Shown here: piece after piece, positions 9,001-16,808 of the stretch | Layout: each line of letters opens with the position of its first letter | Position numbering within the stretch: the first letter of the stretch is position 1 | Assembly: GCA_027923505.1 (NCBI GenBank) | Contig: BROI01000004.1 | Span: 248,001-312,000, forward strand | DNA: 64,000 bases | Direction: 5' to 3' | Source of the DNA: Mayamaea pseudoterrestris | Taxonomy: Eukaryota; Bacillariophyta; Bacillariophyceae; Sellaphorales; Sellaphoraceae | Position numbers and translations under genes: made by a program | Notes under the pieces: generated by a model | Database searches by the model: none | What the model was told of the DNA's origin: nothing | Seen by the model: the letters and a program-made list of their open reading frames with translations, nothing else

Positions 9001-11523
9001 TTAGCTAACGCACCCGATTGGGCAATGGAAACTCCCGATGCTGGAGTTGACTATGCCTTTGAAATGATTCCAGCGCATCTTATTTTAGGAGGGCTCTACA
9101 CAGAAGCGGCTGACTTGCTAACAAACACTGCATACGTCAAAGGCCGTCTGTTTGCTTTGGGGCGAGAAAATGGAACACGGCGGCAGATCAAGGATTGTGA
9201 GGCGCTTTTTGATCGGCTGCTGGAGAAGCGATTGACCGGAAAAAAGAAACTGGATCCGAAAAGCACCATGAAAAAGGCCTATGAGGTGCTTGGAAGTCTT
9301 ATTAACATGGATGAAGATGAATACATTGCGCAGGAGGGCTCCACTGAGGCGCTGGAAGTTGCACGCGCCCACTCTGAAATAGCCTTTTCTCTTGCGGAAA
9401 AGCGATGCTGGGATGCTGCAATAAAGAATTGGGAGATGAGTCAAGAATTGCTTGTCCAGTCGCTTGGAATGGTAGAGTTGGTTGCTGGCATCCAGTTAAA
9501 TATTGGCGTGTTGTACGGGGAGATGAACGAATTTGAGCGGGCACTGAATGCGATGAAGCAATGCTTGAAGATTCGGGGGGCAATTCATGGCGAAGAGCAT
9601 ATTCTTTATGCGCAAACAATCCAAAAAATTGGCGACATATTTTTGAAAATGAGCGACTATCACGAGGCGATGGAAAGCTACAACTGGGCATTGGATACGT
9701 TGCACGTCGAGCCCAGTCACCATAGAATCGACATCGGCGACATACTCGAAAACATGGGCAGTATTTATTACAGCAAAGGTGAAATCGACGAGGCGCTTCA
9801 ATGTTACCAAGATGCTTTGCGTTCAAAAGAAGTTGATCTTGGAGAAGACCACCCTGAACTTGCAACAACGTTCCAATTCATTGGCAATTGCTTGTCCGAC
9901 CAAGGAAAGACAGAAGAAGCAATAGCTCACTACGAGGAAGCAATCCGTTTAAAGCAGATGGATGCTGAAAGGGGTGGTGAACGCGAGGCCGACATATTAA
10001 CTATGCAAGGCGTTCTTCACAATCTCAACGGCCGACAACACGAGGGCCTGGAATGTTATGAAAAGGCATTGCAGGTTCTTGTAACGAAGGCTCCCCACAA
10101 GAAGGAAAAGGTTGCGTCGTTGCTCCATCTAATTGGTTGCGTGTACCTCATGAGTGGAGAACAGAAGAAATCAATGAAACTCTTTGAAGAAAGTCTCCAG
10201 GCGCGACGGAAAGTTCTTGGTTTCGTTCATCTGGATGTCGCCTCAACACTATTCAACATGGCTTTTCTTTTCCAATCTCGGAACCGTTTGGATAAGGCGT
10301 TAAAATGTCTCGAGGAGGCATTGAAAATCAGACAACTACGACTGCCAGACAGCGAGAAGGTCGCCATTACTCATGAAAAAATCGGGACGCTCGCAAGATC
10401 TATAGGGAAAACGAAGAAAGCAGAAATAGCGTTTAATGAGGCATTACGCATTCGCAAGTTGATTCATGGCAGCGATCACGAAGCTGTTGCAACAGTGCTA
10501 CAAGAGCTTGGAGACTTGATGGACGATCTCGGCGAGTATGACGAGGCAATGAAACATTATGTAGAAGCTCTGGACATACGTCAGACGCAACTGGGCCCCG
10601 ATGACCTTGCAGTCGCCGAAACGCTTTATTCAATGGGATTTAGCCTTCAAAATAACGGCGCGACTGGCCGCGCCTTACAATGTTTCGAAGAGTGTCTTTC
10701 AATTCGAAAATTTCAGCTCGGAGAAGATGCGATATTAGTCGGCGACGTTTTGAATATGATGGGGTATTTGCATGCCCAACGTGGCGAGCTGGATGATAGT
10801 CTTACGTTGCTTTGGGACGCGCTTCGAGTAAGGAAAATTCAAGACGATCACATGAAGGTTTCTGAGACACTGAAGAATATTGGGAATGTTCATCGAGAGA
10901 AGCAGGAACATGAGCTTGCGATCGAGTGTTACGAGGAGTGTTTACGTATAAGAAGAGCAGCGGTAGGCGACAATCATGAAAAGGTTGCCGACGCATTTAT
11001 TGCCATTGGCAACGTTCAAAGCGATCTTGATATGGTAGACGATGCTATGCGTTCTTATGAAGAAGCGCTACGTATTCGAACTATGATTCATGGAGAGCAA
11101 GATGAATCGGTAGCAGCAATCCTCCAGTATATGGGCACCCTTGAATTTCGCGCTGAGCAACTCGATCGCGCGTTGCAGCTGCTGAATGAGTTTATCCGTA
11201 TCCGTGAAGAAATCGGAACTGCAAACGATGGAGATCATGTTAATGTCTTGTTCATGATTGGTAACATTCATAAGTTAAAAGGGGAAGACTTTGAAGCCCA
11301 GCGATGTTGGACGGAAGCGTACAAGGTGTTTAAAGAGCTTGGTTTGGCCGATCCAGAAGTGGCTGCAGTAATGGAGCAGTTAGTGGGAGGGTCGGACTCG
11401 CATAGGGAATCTACTGCCGACTCGTTTCGCAAAGACAGCAACGACGGCGGAATATTAGGCAAGCTGACGCAGAAAGTGAAATCAACTCAACGCGCGAAGA
11501 AGAGCAAGGGACAGCAACTATAA
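3079..11523 (+). CDS. Giant STAND NTPase: Ser-rich, NB-ARC-like, TPR protein
   Basis: 2814 residues in one uninterrupted frame. Residues 1-1240 are Ser/Asp/Arg-rich with short repeats: RSYYS and HGDDHHDDDDSR near the start and a roughly 29-residue SQSERTRS-SPD unit near 800-890. Residues about 1250-1540 are helical and acidic. A P-loop GIAGVGKTT lies at about 1567, a Walker B VLIILDDV at about 1668, a VTTRCRNLL sensor at about 1707 and YHPLAVKSVG (GxP motif) at about 1758: the NB-ARC/STAND order. From about 2088 to 2758 there are some 15-16 kinesin-light-chain-type TPRs with a 42-residue period, then a basic tail. STAND ATPases act as ligand-triggered switches, often in defence or cell death; the ligand and role here are unknown. 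The low-complexity N-terminus could be phosphorylated or bind partners (inference). No membrane segment seen. Confidence 0.88.
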   Translation: MEDSASHTDDGASQYSDDEGSYHSDGNGSYSDEQSQHCGSAGASIRSDDDNGRNRRRRGRDQLANDNASYDSQQENSQEGSYDSRSQAASSQQSEAHDGQSDYTGGDDGSRSYYSDERSGSQRDDDYSRGSQSRGSRSYYSGDDDERSYRSGSDQGSRSYYSDEERSRSYPGSERSRSPDSSYASQSQSTYEQSHDMLSLIQEEDSRAEQSIISGPSVIAEAWEREQRNEAAVQEASEDYCKSKKIFVSQQSQSLHESQPQKFDGDDTDHGDDHHDDDDSRYNDHGDDHHDDDSRSQHSQSSFNSQSNGSHSQQSAGSDALSLERSRTAPFDAGFGQIGEVHQNKNQRNGGDDDFGFGNDAFSDDAFADNVSPFGDGGADFRNSEFAPSESAFDTGFNGNNESSFGANFSNGEDAKVLGPGGQADAGSSSSDAKVESDDCSGNVWGDRAFPESSQNESSVILSSKTPGRISADKFVQNSVRPPSSRQVNEHPTESASSARVVATSRVQALTMAFNQSDPRQRAAMLLAKAGDAFDTNDTAVDSSASEHSQRSNISSRSGSDSLVADNQNNQFVGEDSHHSGQSHSGMSANAAACNGGRDFVDAEGGESAAELEELEDSLSISNLEDSYPGPSTTRNRQPDSNRSTENDSTEDGSLQSRGSIANSDSNDNNQLMEQNSDSLSGIHTNGKNQFPTVKDDHSLACGSRGPRSHTEGSETSFKSLQESCSTSARSHSPSSAGSAADLSRASGNGSRGSESFSRLERSNSLSADRSDASYSQESNQRSRDSGSISHSEVTRSSSPAQSDASFSQKSEDRSRVSESYSQSERTRSVSPDASDSQRSGDRSGVSESFSQSERTRSSSPDGTNATDSKRSGDRSLSDRSSSPSGSYSHRSEDRSVTNNSQTLSNHSDYHSESSSMDEYPPSHSPSKTYGMHASNAQNSTGTNGSTMNDSTPSFANESSVELGDSFKDESTSEQSHTDHGQVYVGATVLNDSSAGSSAADSFAAESFANESITDGFDDSPARNPASGSPRSHLKPSPAVDIENGQVNEEATRVFENHEQQDGSLSADAENSYSSGDEEDSFFEKTLIAQEPDMLPRITEHSVAEKSNFDESEFGHSAHASVGELSLRSIFSSSSRRSRVRRGAAGSVVSGASGIHSVDTLDVSIVSGMSNYSEQVEEKGRGLAQKKGYSREQMRKLRHDRQKGDSGESATGEEASRGTSVGKGYNAKRSRSKRAKVKVKSDSLLTLVANVSEAMDDIDKEVLDEEEKKEDDASSAKELLLGFEALVGIILQFSDELELMSTFARKRDAASIDALQSLINFAPVIDDVFVELNPILQQCLVDDVDEEMNDLLYGMNLTLDLLCEMTHLVGERQEWNIRANTSYVTLLELLSRDALEVACIFDDIDTPEYELTEQIEDAWSNTGHEEEFKTLQVTADLTIFRQICYDVMLSVDHWCPDINTLMDICGIDDTMLENETVEDHPDDRMFETPETALQVLEKINGDVLPRTVTMSRVMRRIMPTDFITDQLQRDHIQMLKSTVRDQLGLPVSNLVAISSAPEVLNEPESPGIAGVGKTTLAAMVANHPDTRKFFNDGIAWIHIGQKEVTYTRYIQCLRELMAQIDIGDDEEPLFPELLHVPCESQARRRRREEGFMMYAREIMVDFLQFRNVLIILDDVSFEPDLDWFDFDPAALQTDETDDEFSCVILVTTRCRNLLPAADTIEVDMLSKRDSIKLLVQESGELASSLSASAQTESVVKECAYHPLAVKSVGRWLNLKHATAGVSDTNSEMHQDVINSIEMILKSANQEDADMMYEILNMSLSPAINGEPTNIIKFCFAAFVLVFCDKNQISDFALADATPIVPLTIAETLFEALLQTEEQTLLQEGSLFYAQKKEAAVLIPEALSALGVLKVIITFTAAESTEEDSQPDEIEEKYLQVMHAVQEEYGEYLYQEETTLADLTKDAQERWNRAFGLAYLANAPDWAMETPDAGVDYAFEMIPAHLILGGLYTEAADLLTNTAYVKGRLFALGRENGTRRQIKDCEALFDRLLEKRLTGKKKLDPKSTMKKAYEVLGSLINMDEDEYIAQEGSTEALEVARAHSEIAFSLAEKRCWDAAIKNWEMSQELLVQSLGMVELVAGIQLNIGVLYGEMNEFERALNAMKQCLKIRGAIHGEEHILYAQTIQKIGDIFLKMSDYHEAMESYNWALDTLHVEPSHHRIDIGDILENMGSIYYSKGEIDEALQCYQDALRSKEVDLGEDHPELATTFQFIGNCLSDQGKTEEAIAHYEEAIRLKQMDAERGGEREADILTMQGVLHNLNGRQHEGLECYEKALQVLVTKAPHKKEKVASLLHLIGCVYLMSGEQKKSMKLFEESLQARRKVLGFVHLDVASTLFNMAFLFQSRNRLDKALKCLEEALKIRQLRLPDSEKVAITHEKIGTLARSIGKTKKAEIAFNEALRIRKLIHGSDHEAVATVLQELGDLMDDLGEYDEAMKHYVEALDIRQTQLGPDDLAVAETLYSMGFSLQNNGATGRALQCFEECLSIRKFQLGEDAILVGDVLNMMGYLHAQRGELDDSLTLLWDALRVRKIQDDHMKVSETLKNIGNVHREKQEHELAIECYEECLRIRRAAVGDNHEKVADAFIAIGNVQSDLDMVDDAMRSYEEALRIRTMIHGEQDESVAAILQYMGTLEFRAEQLDRALQLLNEFIRIREEIGTANDGDHVNVLFMIGNIHKLKGEDFEAQRCWTEAYKVFKELGLADPEVAAVMEQLVGGSDSHRESTADSFRKDSNDGGILGKLTQKVKSTQRAKKSKGQQL

Positions 11524-11560
11524 ATTATAGTTATAAATTGCGCTAGTTTTTTCCACTTGT

Positions 11561-14446
11561 CTATGGGCTGGTCTTCTCTTCAATAGCGGCGGTAGATTCA
11601 TTAAGACATTTCTTTTCCATCTTCGCCTGAGCGAATCGACGTTTAAATTCTAGTCGAGCAACGCGGTCGTTCTCAGCTCGAAGGCTTTGAAACAAAACGT
11701 CAACCTTTGGCATACAGTCTTGCTCATAATCAGCAAAGAAGGCATGGCGGAGCTGTGGTTTGGCCATGCGCATAATCTGTCGACCAGTCATGGACTCGGG
11801 TACGACTGATGTTGGCGATAAGAGACGTTTGGAAATGAGGAATGCAACGAGCTGCTCGCGAGTCCAGTTCTTCGGAGCAACGTCACATGTGCGAGGCGAA
11901 GTGGAAGAATTGAGGGCGGAAGATTTGGTGTGTCCGCTGCTGGCATCCTTGGACTGCTTCGATTCAATCCCATCCGCAGAATCGCCACCCATGAGATCCA
12001 TAACGGTCCGGAGTGTTTCAATGGTGTGTTCGGTATCTGTGGCATTCGGAGATATGGTAGCAATGACCAGCAAGGCGGCATCTGGCTGTTCCAAACTGTT
12101 TTGCAACGCGCGCGTCAAGTTGGATTCACGTATCGGATTGCGAGTCGGAGACTTACAGTGATTCATTTTGGCGCGGATGCACTGCTTGAGGGTACAGAGA
12201 CTAGCAGTTATTTCCGCACTTTCAGCCTGTCGTTCCTTATTGTGATACAACGAATCGTTTCGTCGCTCCGTGCCGGCGCAGTCAACTAAAGTCAAGACGC
12301 CAACTTGCTTGCTTAAACGATTTTTGATCGTAATTTGACAAATGGCATGCGACCGACTTGAAACTGTGTTTTTGTCAGTGCACTTTGTCGCACGGGCTTC
12401 CTTGGACATTTGCAAGAGAGACAAAAAATCTTTGGCTGTCGCGACCTGAACAGCCGTTGCTCCCACAAATTGCACCGTCGAACCGCTGTTCATGATTTTG
12501 ACTTCCGCGTTGCCATCTCCGATCAAGTCTTTGCATTTCTTTGCAATCTCAATGCACTTGACTTGCACCGCGGTAGCCGACGGTTCTTTAAAAAGGTCCA
12601 GAGCAACAAATTCTTCCATTGCCGAGCAAGTAAACGATTTTCCAGACCCTGTTTGGCCAAAGAGTAATACTGTCGCCGCTTTGGCTTCCCCTGAAGCCAT
12701 GTGTACCAGCGGCTGGACTGATTCTCGGTATACTTGCTCATTCGTAGCGGCATCATCGAAGGCTTCGTGGCATGAAAAGGTTACAGGTTGGACAGCGGGA
12801 GTTTTGCCGTCAGATTGAAGTCTCGTGTCGAAGATGCAAACAGTGTTACTCCCCTTTAAAACGCGGACAACGTCAAAGTCCTTATTTGCTATCTCGTGAT
12901 CAAACAAAGGTCGCTTGCGGACAATGGCCCGGATTGTTGGACATGCTTGCGACGTTGCAGCGATGACCTTCATACTGCATATATCGCTGTCCTTGTAGCT
13001 TGCAATCTGGTCCGTAAACTCTTTAGCGAACTTGAAACGAGCCGTTCGCTTGTCCAAATTTTGACGAGTTAGCTTGCCGGAGTCATTAGCCGGGCTGATC
13101 CTTGAAGGATTCTTGGGACTGTAGGAAGTTTTGACGAACAATGCAGTGCTAATGTTGCGAGACTCTTTGTTGCGCACTCGTAGTTGGTTCATCGTTAGTG
13201 GTCTTGCATCAGTGCCTGTCATGAGTTTATTGGAATTTCCATGAGCAGCAACAACGGAGGAGCCTGTCGGAAGCTTGGTTGTGCGACTGGACGGTGCAGT
13301 GCCGGTGGTGCGAGTAGACTTGAACATCCGCTGCTGAGTCTTTGTGATAAGTGGTTGGTTCTCTTTCGCGTCACTTGCCTTGAAGTTAGTCTTTCCAGAA
13401 AAAGTCGTTGGAATTTGTGAAGAAGGCAGCATGGGGCTTTTGAAGGCACGTACAGGCAATGCACCGAGAGTTGCTTTTGGGCGGAGCGGTAGCCGAGATG
13501 TCAATGCGCTGGCTGCCAGACCTCTAGGCTTTGTTGCAGGCATTATTTTACCCGATGGAACCAAGATTATGCTGCTTTTGGATAACGGTTGCGTGTTGAG
13601 CAACGGTGGTATTGGTGCTTGCTCACCAGCTGCTATTTCAATTGCAGTCGACGCTGCTGCTTTCTTGGTTGTATGCACTGGAGACAAGGAGCTTGGACGG
13701 ATCAATGGCCGCTTCTCCAGCTTGTTTGACAAAATTTGTGACTTGCGACGCGTCGCCAATGGCTGAGTGATGGCTTTAGGCGATGCTATGTGATTGTCGG
13801 CGGTGGCTGTCGAAGCTGCTGCAGGAGGATTCGCCGGCTTTGGACTAGTTTGACAACTTGGAGTCTTTGTCGTCGTCGGCTTTGCTGAACCGATCTTTTT
13901 CGCTTGCAACAGTGCCGAGGAATTGATGCGTTTCGGAGTGAAAAGTTCACGTGTAGGCGTCATTTTTTGCGGCGTTTGGCCATCATATCCAGTCGTCGCT
14001 GCTTCAATCCGCTTGGTAATTGTTAATGGATCCGGCGAAGGGTCGATTGCAAGAGAGACTAGCTGACCATTCTTGCCATCATGGCGTCGCTTGGCGCGTT
14101 CATATCGGGCCCGACGAGCCGTCATGGGTGGCGCTTGAATTGGAGTCGCAACTAAAGCATTTTTCATGGGTGTCTTGCTGGCATCGATATGGTTGCTACT
14201 GCTGCACTTGGCGCCTCCATCTCGGTCACCAATAATACTATTTAGAATTTGCCGTCGTATATTTCGAGCAGCTGGACTCTTTGCTGGCAGAACATTCAAT
14301 GAAGCTGCCTCATTGGTTGTATTGCTGGGCGTCTCAGACTTTGATGCGATTGCTGATGAGCGAGCTGGGGTGGATACAGCTGTTGTAAAGATTCGCTCCT
14401 GCCGATGCTGCTCATTGCGCTTTAAGAGGCCTCTCGTGACTGGCAT
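11561..14446 (-). CDS. Kinesin-13-like motor protein
   Basis: 961 residues, single exon. The first about 495 are basic and disordered. The motor spans roughly 498-825: it starts RAIVRKRPLFDHE, has P-loop GQTGSGKS (about 596), switch I NTVSSRSH (about 690-698) and switch II LVDCAGTE (about 716-723) followed by AEITASLCTLKQCIRA. The VRKRPL start and the LKQCIRA stretch are typical of the kinesin-13 family, which depolymerises microtubule ends in spindles and flagella. The motor is short and divergent: DLAG reads DCAG, and the KVD loop expected in kinesin-13 is not evident. A SAM-like helical segment lies near 860-890 and a coiled coil at the end. Subfamily is probable rather than certain. It converges on the STAND gene with 37 bp between stops. 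Confidence 0.88.
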   Translation of the reverse strand: MPVTRGLLKRNEQHRQERIFTTAVSTPARSSAIASKSETPSNTTNEAASLNVLPAKSPAARNIRRQILNSIIGDRDGGAKCSSSNHIDASKTPMKNALVATPIQAPPMTARRARYERAKRRHDGKNGQLVSLAIDPSPDPLTITKRIEAATTGYDGQTPQKMTPTRELFTPKRINSSALLQAKKIGSAKPTTTKTPSCQTSPKPANPPAAASTATADNHIASPKAITQPLATRRKSQILSNKLEKRPLIRPSSLSPVHTTKKAAASTAIEIAAGEQAPIPPLLNTQPLSKSSIILVPSGKIMPATKPRGLAASALTSRLPLRPKATLGALPVRAFKSPMLPSSQIPTTFSGKTNFKASDAKENQPLITKTQQRMFKSTRTTGTAPSSRTTKLPTGSSVVAAHGNSNKLMTGTDARPLTMNQLRVRNKESRNISTALFVKTSYSPKNPSRISPANDSGKLTRQNLDKRTARFKFAKEFTDQIASYKDSDICSMKVIAATSQACPTIRAIVRKRPLFDHEIANKDFDVVRVLKGSNTVCIFDTRLQSDGKTPAVQPVTFSCHEAFDDAATNEQVYRESVQPLVHMASGEAKAATVLLFGQTGSGKSFTCSAMEEFVALDLFKEPSATAVQVKCIEIAKKCKDLIGDGNAEVKIMNSGSTVQFVGATAVQVATAKDFLSLLQMSKEARATKCTDKNTVSSRSHAICQITIKNRLSKQVGVLTLVDCAGTERRNDSLYHNKERQAESAEITASLCTLKQCIRAKMNHCKSPTRNPIRESNLTRALQNSLEQPDAALLVIATISPNATDTEHTIETLRTVMDLMGGDSADGIESKQSKDASSGHTKSSALNSSTSPRTCDVAPKNWTREQLVAFLISKRLLSPTSVVPESMTGRQIMRMAKPQLRHAFFADYEQDCMPKVDVLFQSLRAENDRVARLEFKRRFAQAKMEKKCLNESTAAIEEKTSP

Positions 14447-14816
14447 GATTCTCGTTGTTGATTATATTACTCTTCACAGTTGATGGCAAATATCAGCGAC
14501 GGCGTTTCTGCCATGGTCAATTGCCAAGGCTTGGCGCACCGCACCGCATCGTTTGAACTTGCCGTTGGGACGAGCGAGTCCAACTCGAATGACCCGGCCG
14601 GCGGAGCAATATTCTTAACCCTGATGACGCACTTTTCACTCTCACTTTTCATGGAATGATCTCGGGGCTCCCGGCCTTTTGCTTTGCCTCTGCCTCGTCA
14701 CCATGGAACAATGCCCGCTCATTCTTCTTGATGCTTGATTGCCTGTCTGTTTGATTATCCTTGACTTATAAATAGCCACTGTCTTGGTGATGAAACCATT
14801 ATCACATCTCCTCATT
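14447..14816. promoter_or_regulatory. Divergent promoter, kinesin/ProRS, with TATA box
   Basis: 370 bp between divergent genes. A TATAAATA box lies at 14767-14774 on the plus strand, which would place ProRS transcription starts near 14795-14800. On the minus strand a 61-codon open frame (14467-14652) lies in the kinesin leader; it could be an upstream ORF or a small protein, but nothing supports expression. Confidence 0.5.
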
Positions 14817-16751
14817 ATGAAATGGGCGCTCCTACTTCGAATTCGACAGACTGCTGCGTTTACCTCCGTTGCTCGACGACGACAGCCATCGTTTACAAGT
14901 ATATTGACGACGAAACCGTCCATGACGCAGCACTTACAATATGCAAGACCAAGCCGCTTATTAAGCACTGCAATAACTGCAGGGGAAAACGCGGAACTGG
15001 AGGCCAACATTCAACTCAAGGCCGACGAAATACGTGCCTTGAAGGAAGCCGGCGCCGACAAGGTTGCTGTTGCTCCACTTGTCAATGAACTACTCGCTTT
15101 GAAGGCTCAACTCGATCCAAGCAGCAATAAAACAAACAATGATAAGTCTAGCAAGAAACAGCAAAAATCGAATATGCAAATCAAGGTTGACAAACAACAA
15201 TCTGCTCATGACGACGCTACTGCCGAATCAGACTTTATCACGCCACGCACCACCGACTACTCAAGATGGTACAATGACATTGTTCGCGTCTGCGGTCTGG
15301 CGGAACCATCGCCTGTTCGTGGCTGCATGGTGATTAAACCTTGGGGAATGTCGCTGTGGGATGCTGTCCGCAAGGAACTCGACGAAAAGATTCAAGAGCA
15401 TGGGGCGGAGAATGCCTACTTTCCGCTTCTTATACCCAAATCGTTTTTGTCAAAGGAAGCAGAACATGTGGAAGGATTCGCTAAGGAATGTGCAGTAGTC
15501 ACGCATCATCGACTCAAGGCTGGAACACCGGAGGAAGGTCTGATTGCTGATCCAGACGCCTTGTTGGAGGAGCCACTCATTATTCGACCAACGTCGGAGA
15601 CCATGATTTGGTACACGTTTCGAAAGTGGATTAAGAGTCATCGAGACTTGCCACTCAAGATCAACCAATGGGCCAATGTCATGAGGTGGGAGATGCGGAC
15701 GCGGAGCTTTCTGCGAACTTCTGAATTCTTGTGGCAGGAGGGGCACACGGCGCATGCCACCAGAGAAGGCGCAGTTGAAGATGCTACTGGCATGTTGGAG
15801 AATTATGCTCAGCTGTGCGAGCAGTTACTAGCCATGCCAGTTGTACGAGGCGTCAAGAGTCCTTCGGAGCGATTTGCTGGAGCCGAAGAGACGTATACGA
15901 TTGAGGCGCTCATGCAGAATGGATGGGCACTCCAGTCTGGCACGTCGCATTTTCTGGGTCAGAGTTTCGGAAAGGCGTTTGACGTAAAGTTCCAGGACGA
16001 AAAGGGTCACATGGCCGACGTTTGGGGAACGTCATGGGGCGTTTCGACGCGGCTGCTGGGCGCTCTCATCATGACGCATTCCGATGACGCGGGGCTGGTT
16101 CTTCCACCGCGAGTGGCGCCGATTCAAGTGGTGATTGTTCCAATCCCACCAAAGAAGAACGACGAGGAGTCTAAAGTAGCAATGGATGTTGCCATTGGCA
16201 AGCTTGTGAAAGAACTACGAGGCGAAGGAATTCGGGTAAAGCTGGACGACAGAGACTTTGTCCGCAATGGGGCAAAGTATTTTGAATGGGAGCGCAAGGG
16301 CGTTCCACTTCGAATCGAAGTTGGTCCACGAGATGTCAAGCAAAGCGTCTGCATATTTAAGTATCGCGCTGGAGCTGGCGCAGCGAATAAAGAAACTGTC
16401 GATCTAGCCGATGCAGCAAAATCGGCGCTCAGTGGCTTGGATGCATTGCAGAGTGAACTCTTCGCAGCAGCCCAGACGAGACTAACAGAGGGCATTACAA
16501 TTGATGGTACATACGAGGAGATGAAAGCTGCGTATGAAGGCGACGAAGCTAGCGTCTACCCCGGAAACGGTTTATTTTTGGTGCCTTGGAAGTGTGACGC
16601 TGATAACGAGGAGAAGATCAAAGAGGAGACTAAGGCAACTATCCGATGCTACCCACTTGACGCAAACGAGAAAGGCTTACATAAGGGGAAGAAGTGTTTC
16701 TACAGCGGGGAAGACGCGACGCACATGGCTTTGTTTGGTAGAGCCTTTTAA
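14817..16751 (+). CDS. Prolyl-tRNA synthetase with WHEP domain, organelle-targeted
   Basis: 644 residues from the ATG at 14817. An earlier in-frame ATG at 14790 is possible but lies almost at the start site predicted from the TATA box. The N-terminus MKWALLLRIRQTAAF is hydrophobic then basic, followed by a Ser/Thr/Arg-rich stretch, suggesting import into plastid and/or mitochondrion. A WHEP domain (about 57-101: IQLKADEIRALKEAGADK) precedes a class II ProRS core of the eukaryote/archaeal type: RPTSETMIW, the motif 2 region MRWEMRTRSFLRTSEFLWQE, and a C-terminal zinc-like domain ending THMALFGRAF. It charges tRNA-Pro. Whether this is the only ProRS, serving the cytosol as well by alternative starts, cannot be told here. 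Converges on the next gene with 57 bp between stops. Confidence 0.92.
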   Translation: MKWALLLRIRQTAAFTSVARRRQPSFTSILTTKPSMTQHLQYARPSRLLSTAITAGENAELEANIQLKADEIRALKEAGADKVAVAPLVNELLALKAQLDPSSNKTNNDKSSKKQQKSNMQIKVDKQQSAHDDATAESDFITPRTTDYSRWYNDIVRVCGLAEPSPVRGCMVIKPWGMSLWDAVRKELDEKIQEHGAENAYFPLLIPKSFLSKEAEHVEGFAKECAVVTHHRLKAGTPEEGLIADPDALLEEPLIIRPTSETMIWYTFRKWIKSHRDLPLKINQWANVMRWEMRTRSFLRTSEFLWQEGHTAHATREGAVEDATGMLENYAQLCEQLLAMPVVRGVKSPSERFAGAEETYTIEALMQNGWALQSGTSHFLGQSFGKAFDVKFQDEKGHMADVWGTSWGVSTRLLGALIMTHSDDAGLVLPPRVAPIQVVIVPIPPKKNDEESKVAMDVAIGKLVKELRGEGIRVKLDDRDFVRNGAKYFEWERKGVPLRIEVGPRDVKQSVCIFKYRAGAGAANKETVDLADAAKSALSGLDALQSELFAAAQTRLTEGITIDGTYEEMKAAYEGDEASVYPGNGLFLVPWKCDADNEEKIKEETKATIRCYPLDANEKGLHKGKKCFYSGEDATHMALFGRAF

Positions 16752-16808
16752 TAGCGGTTATTGTAATATAGACTGATTACAAATTATTATGTCACGTCCA
16801 TACCTCAC

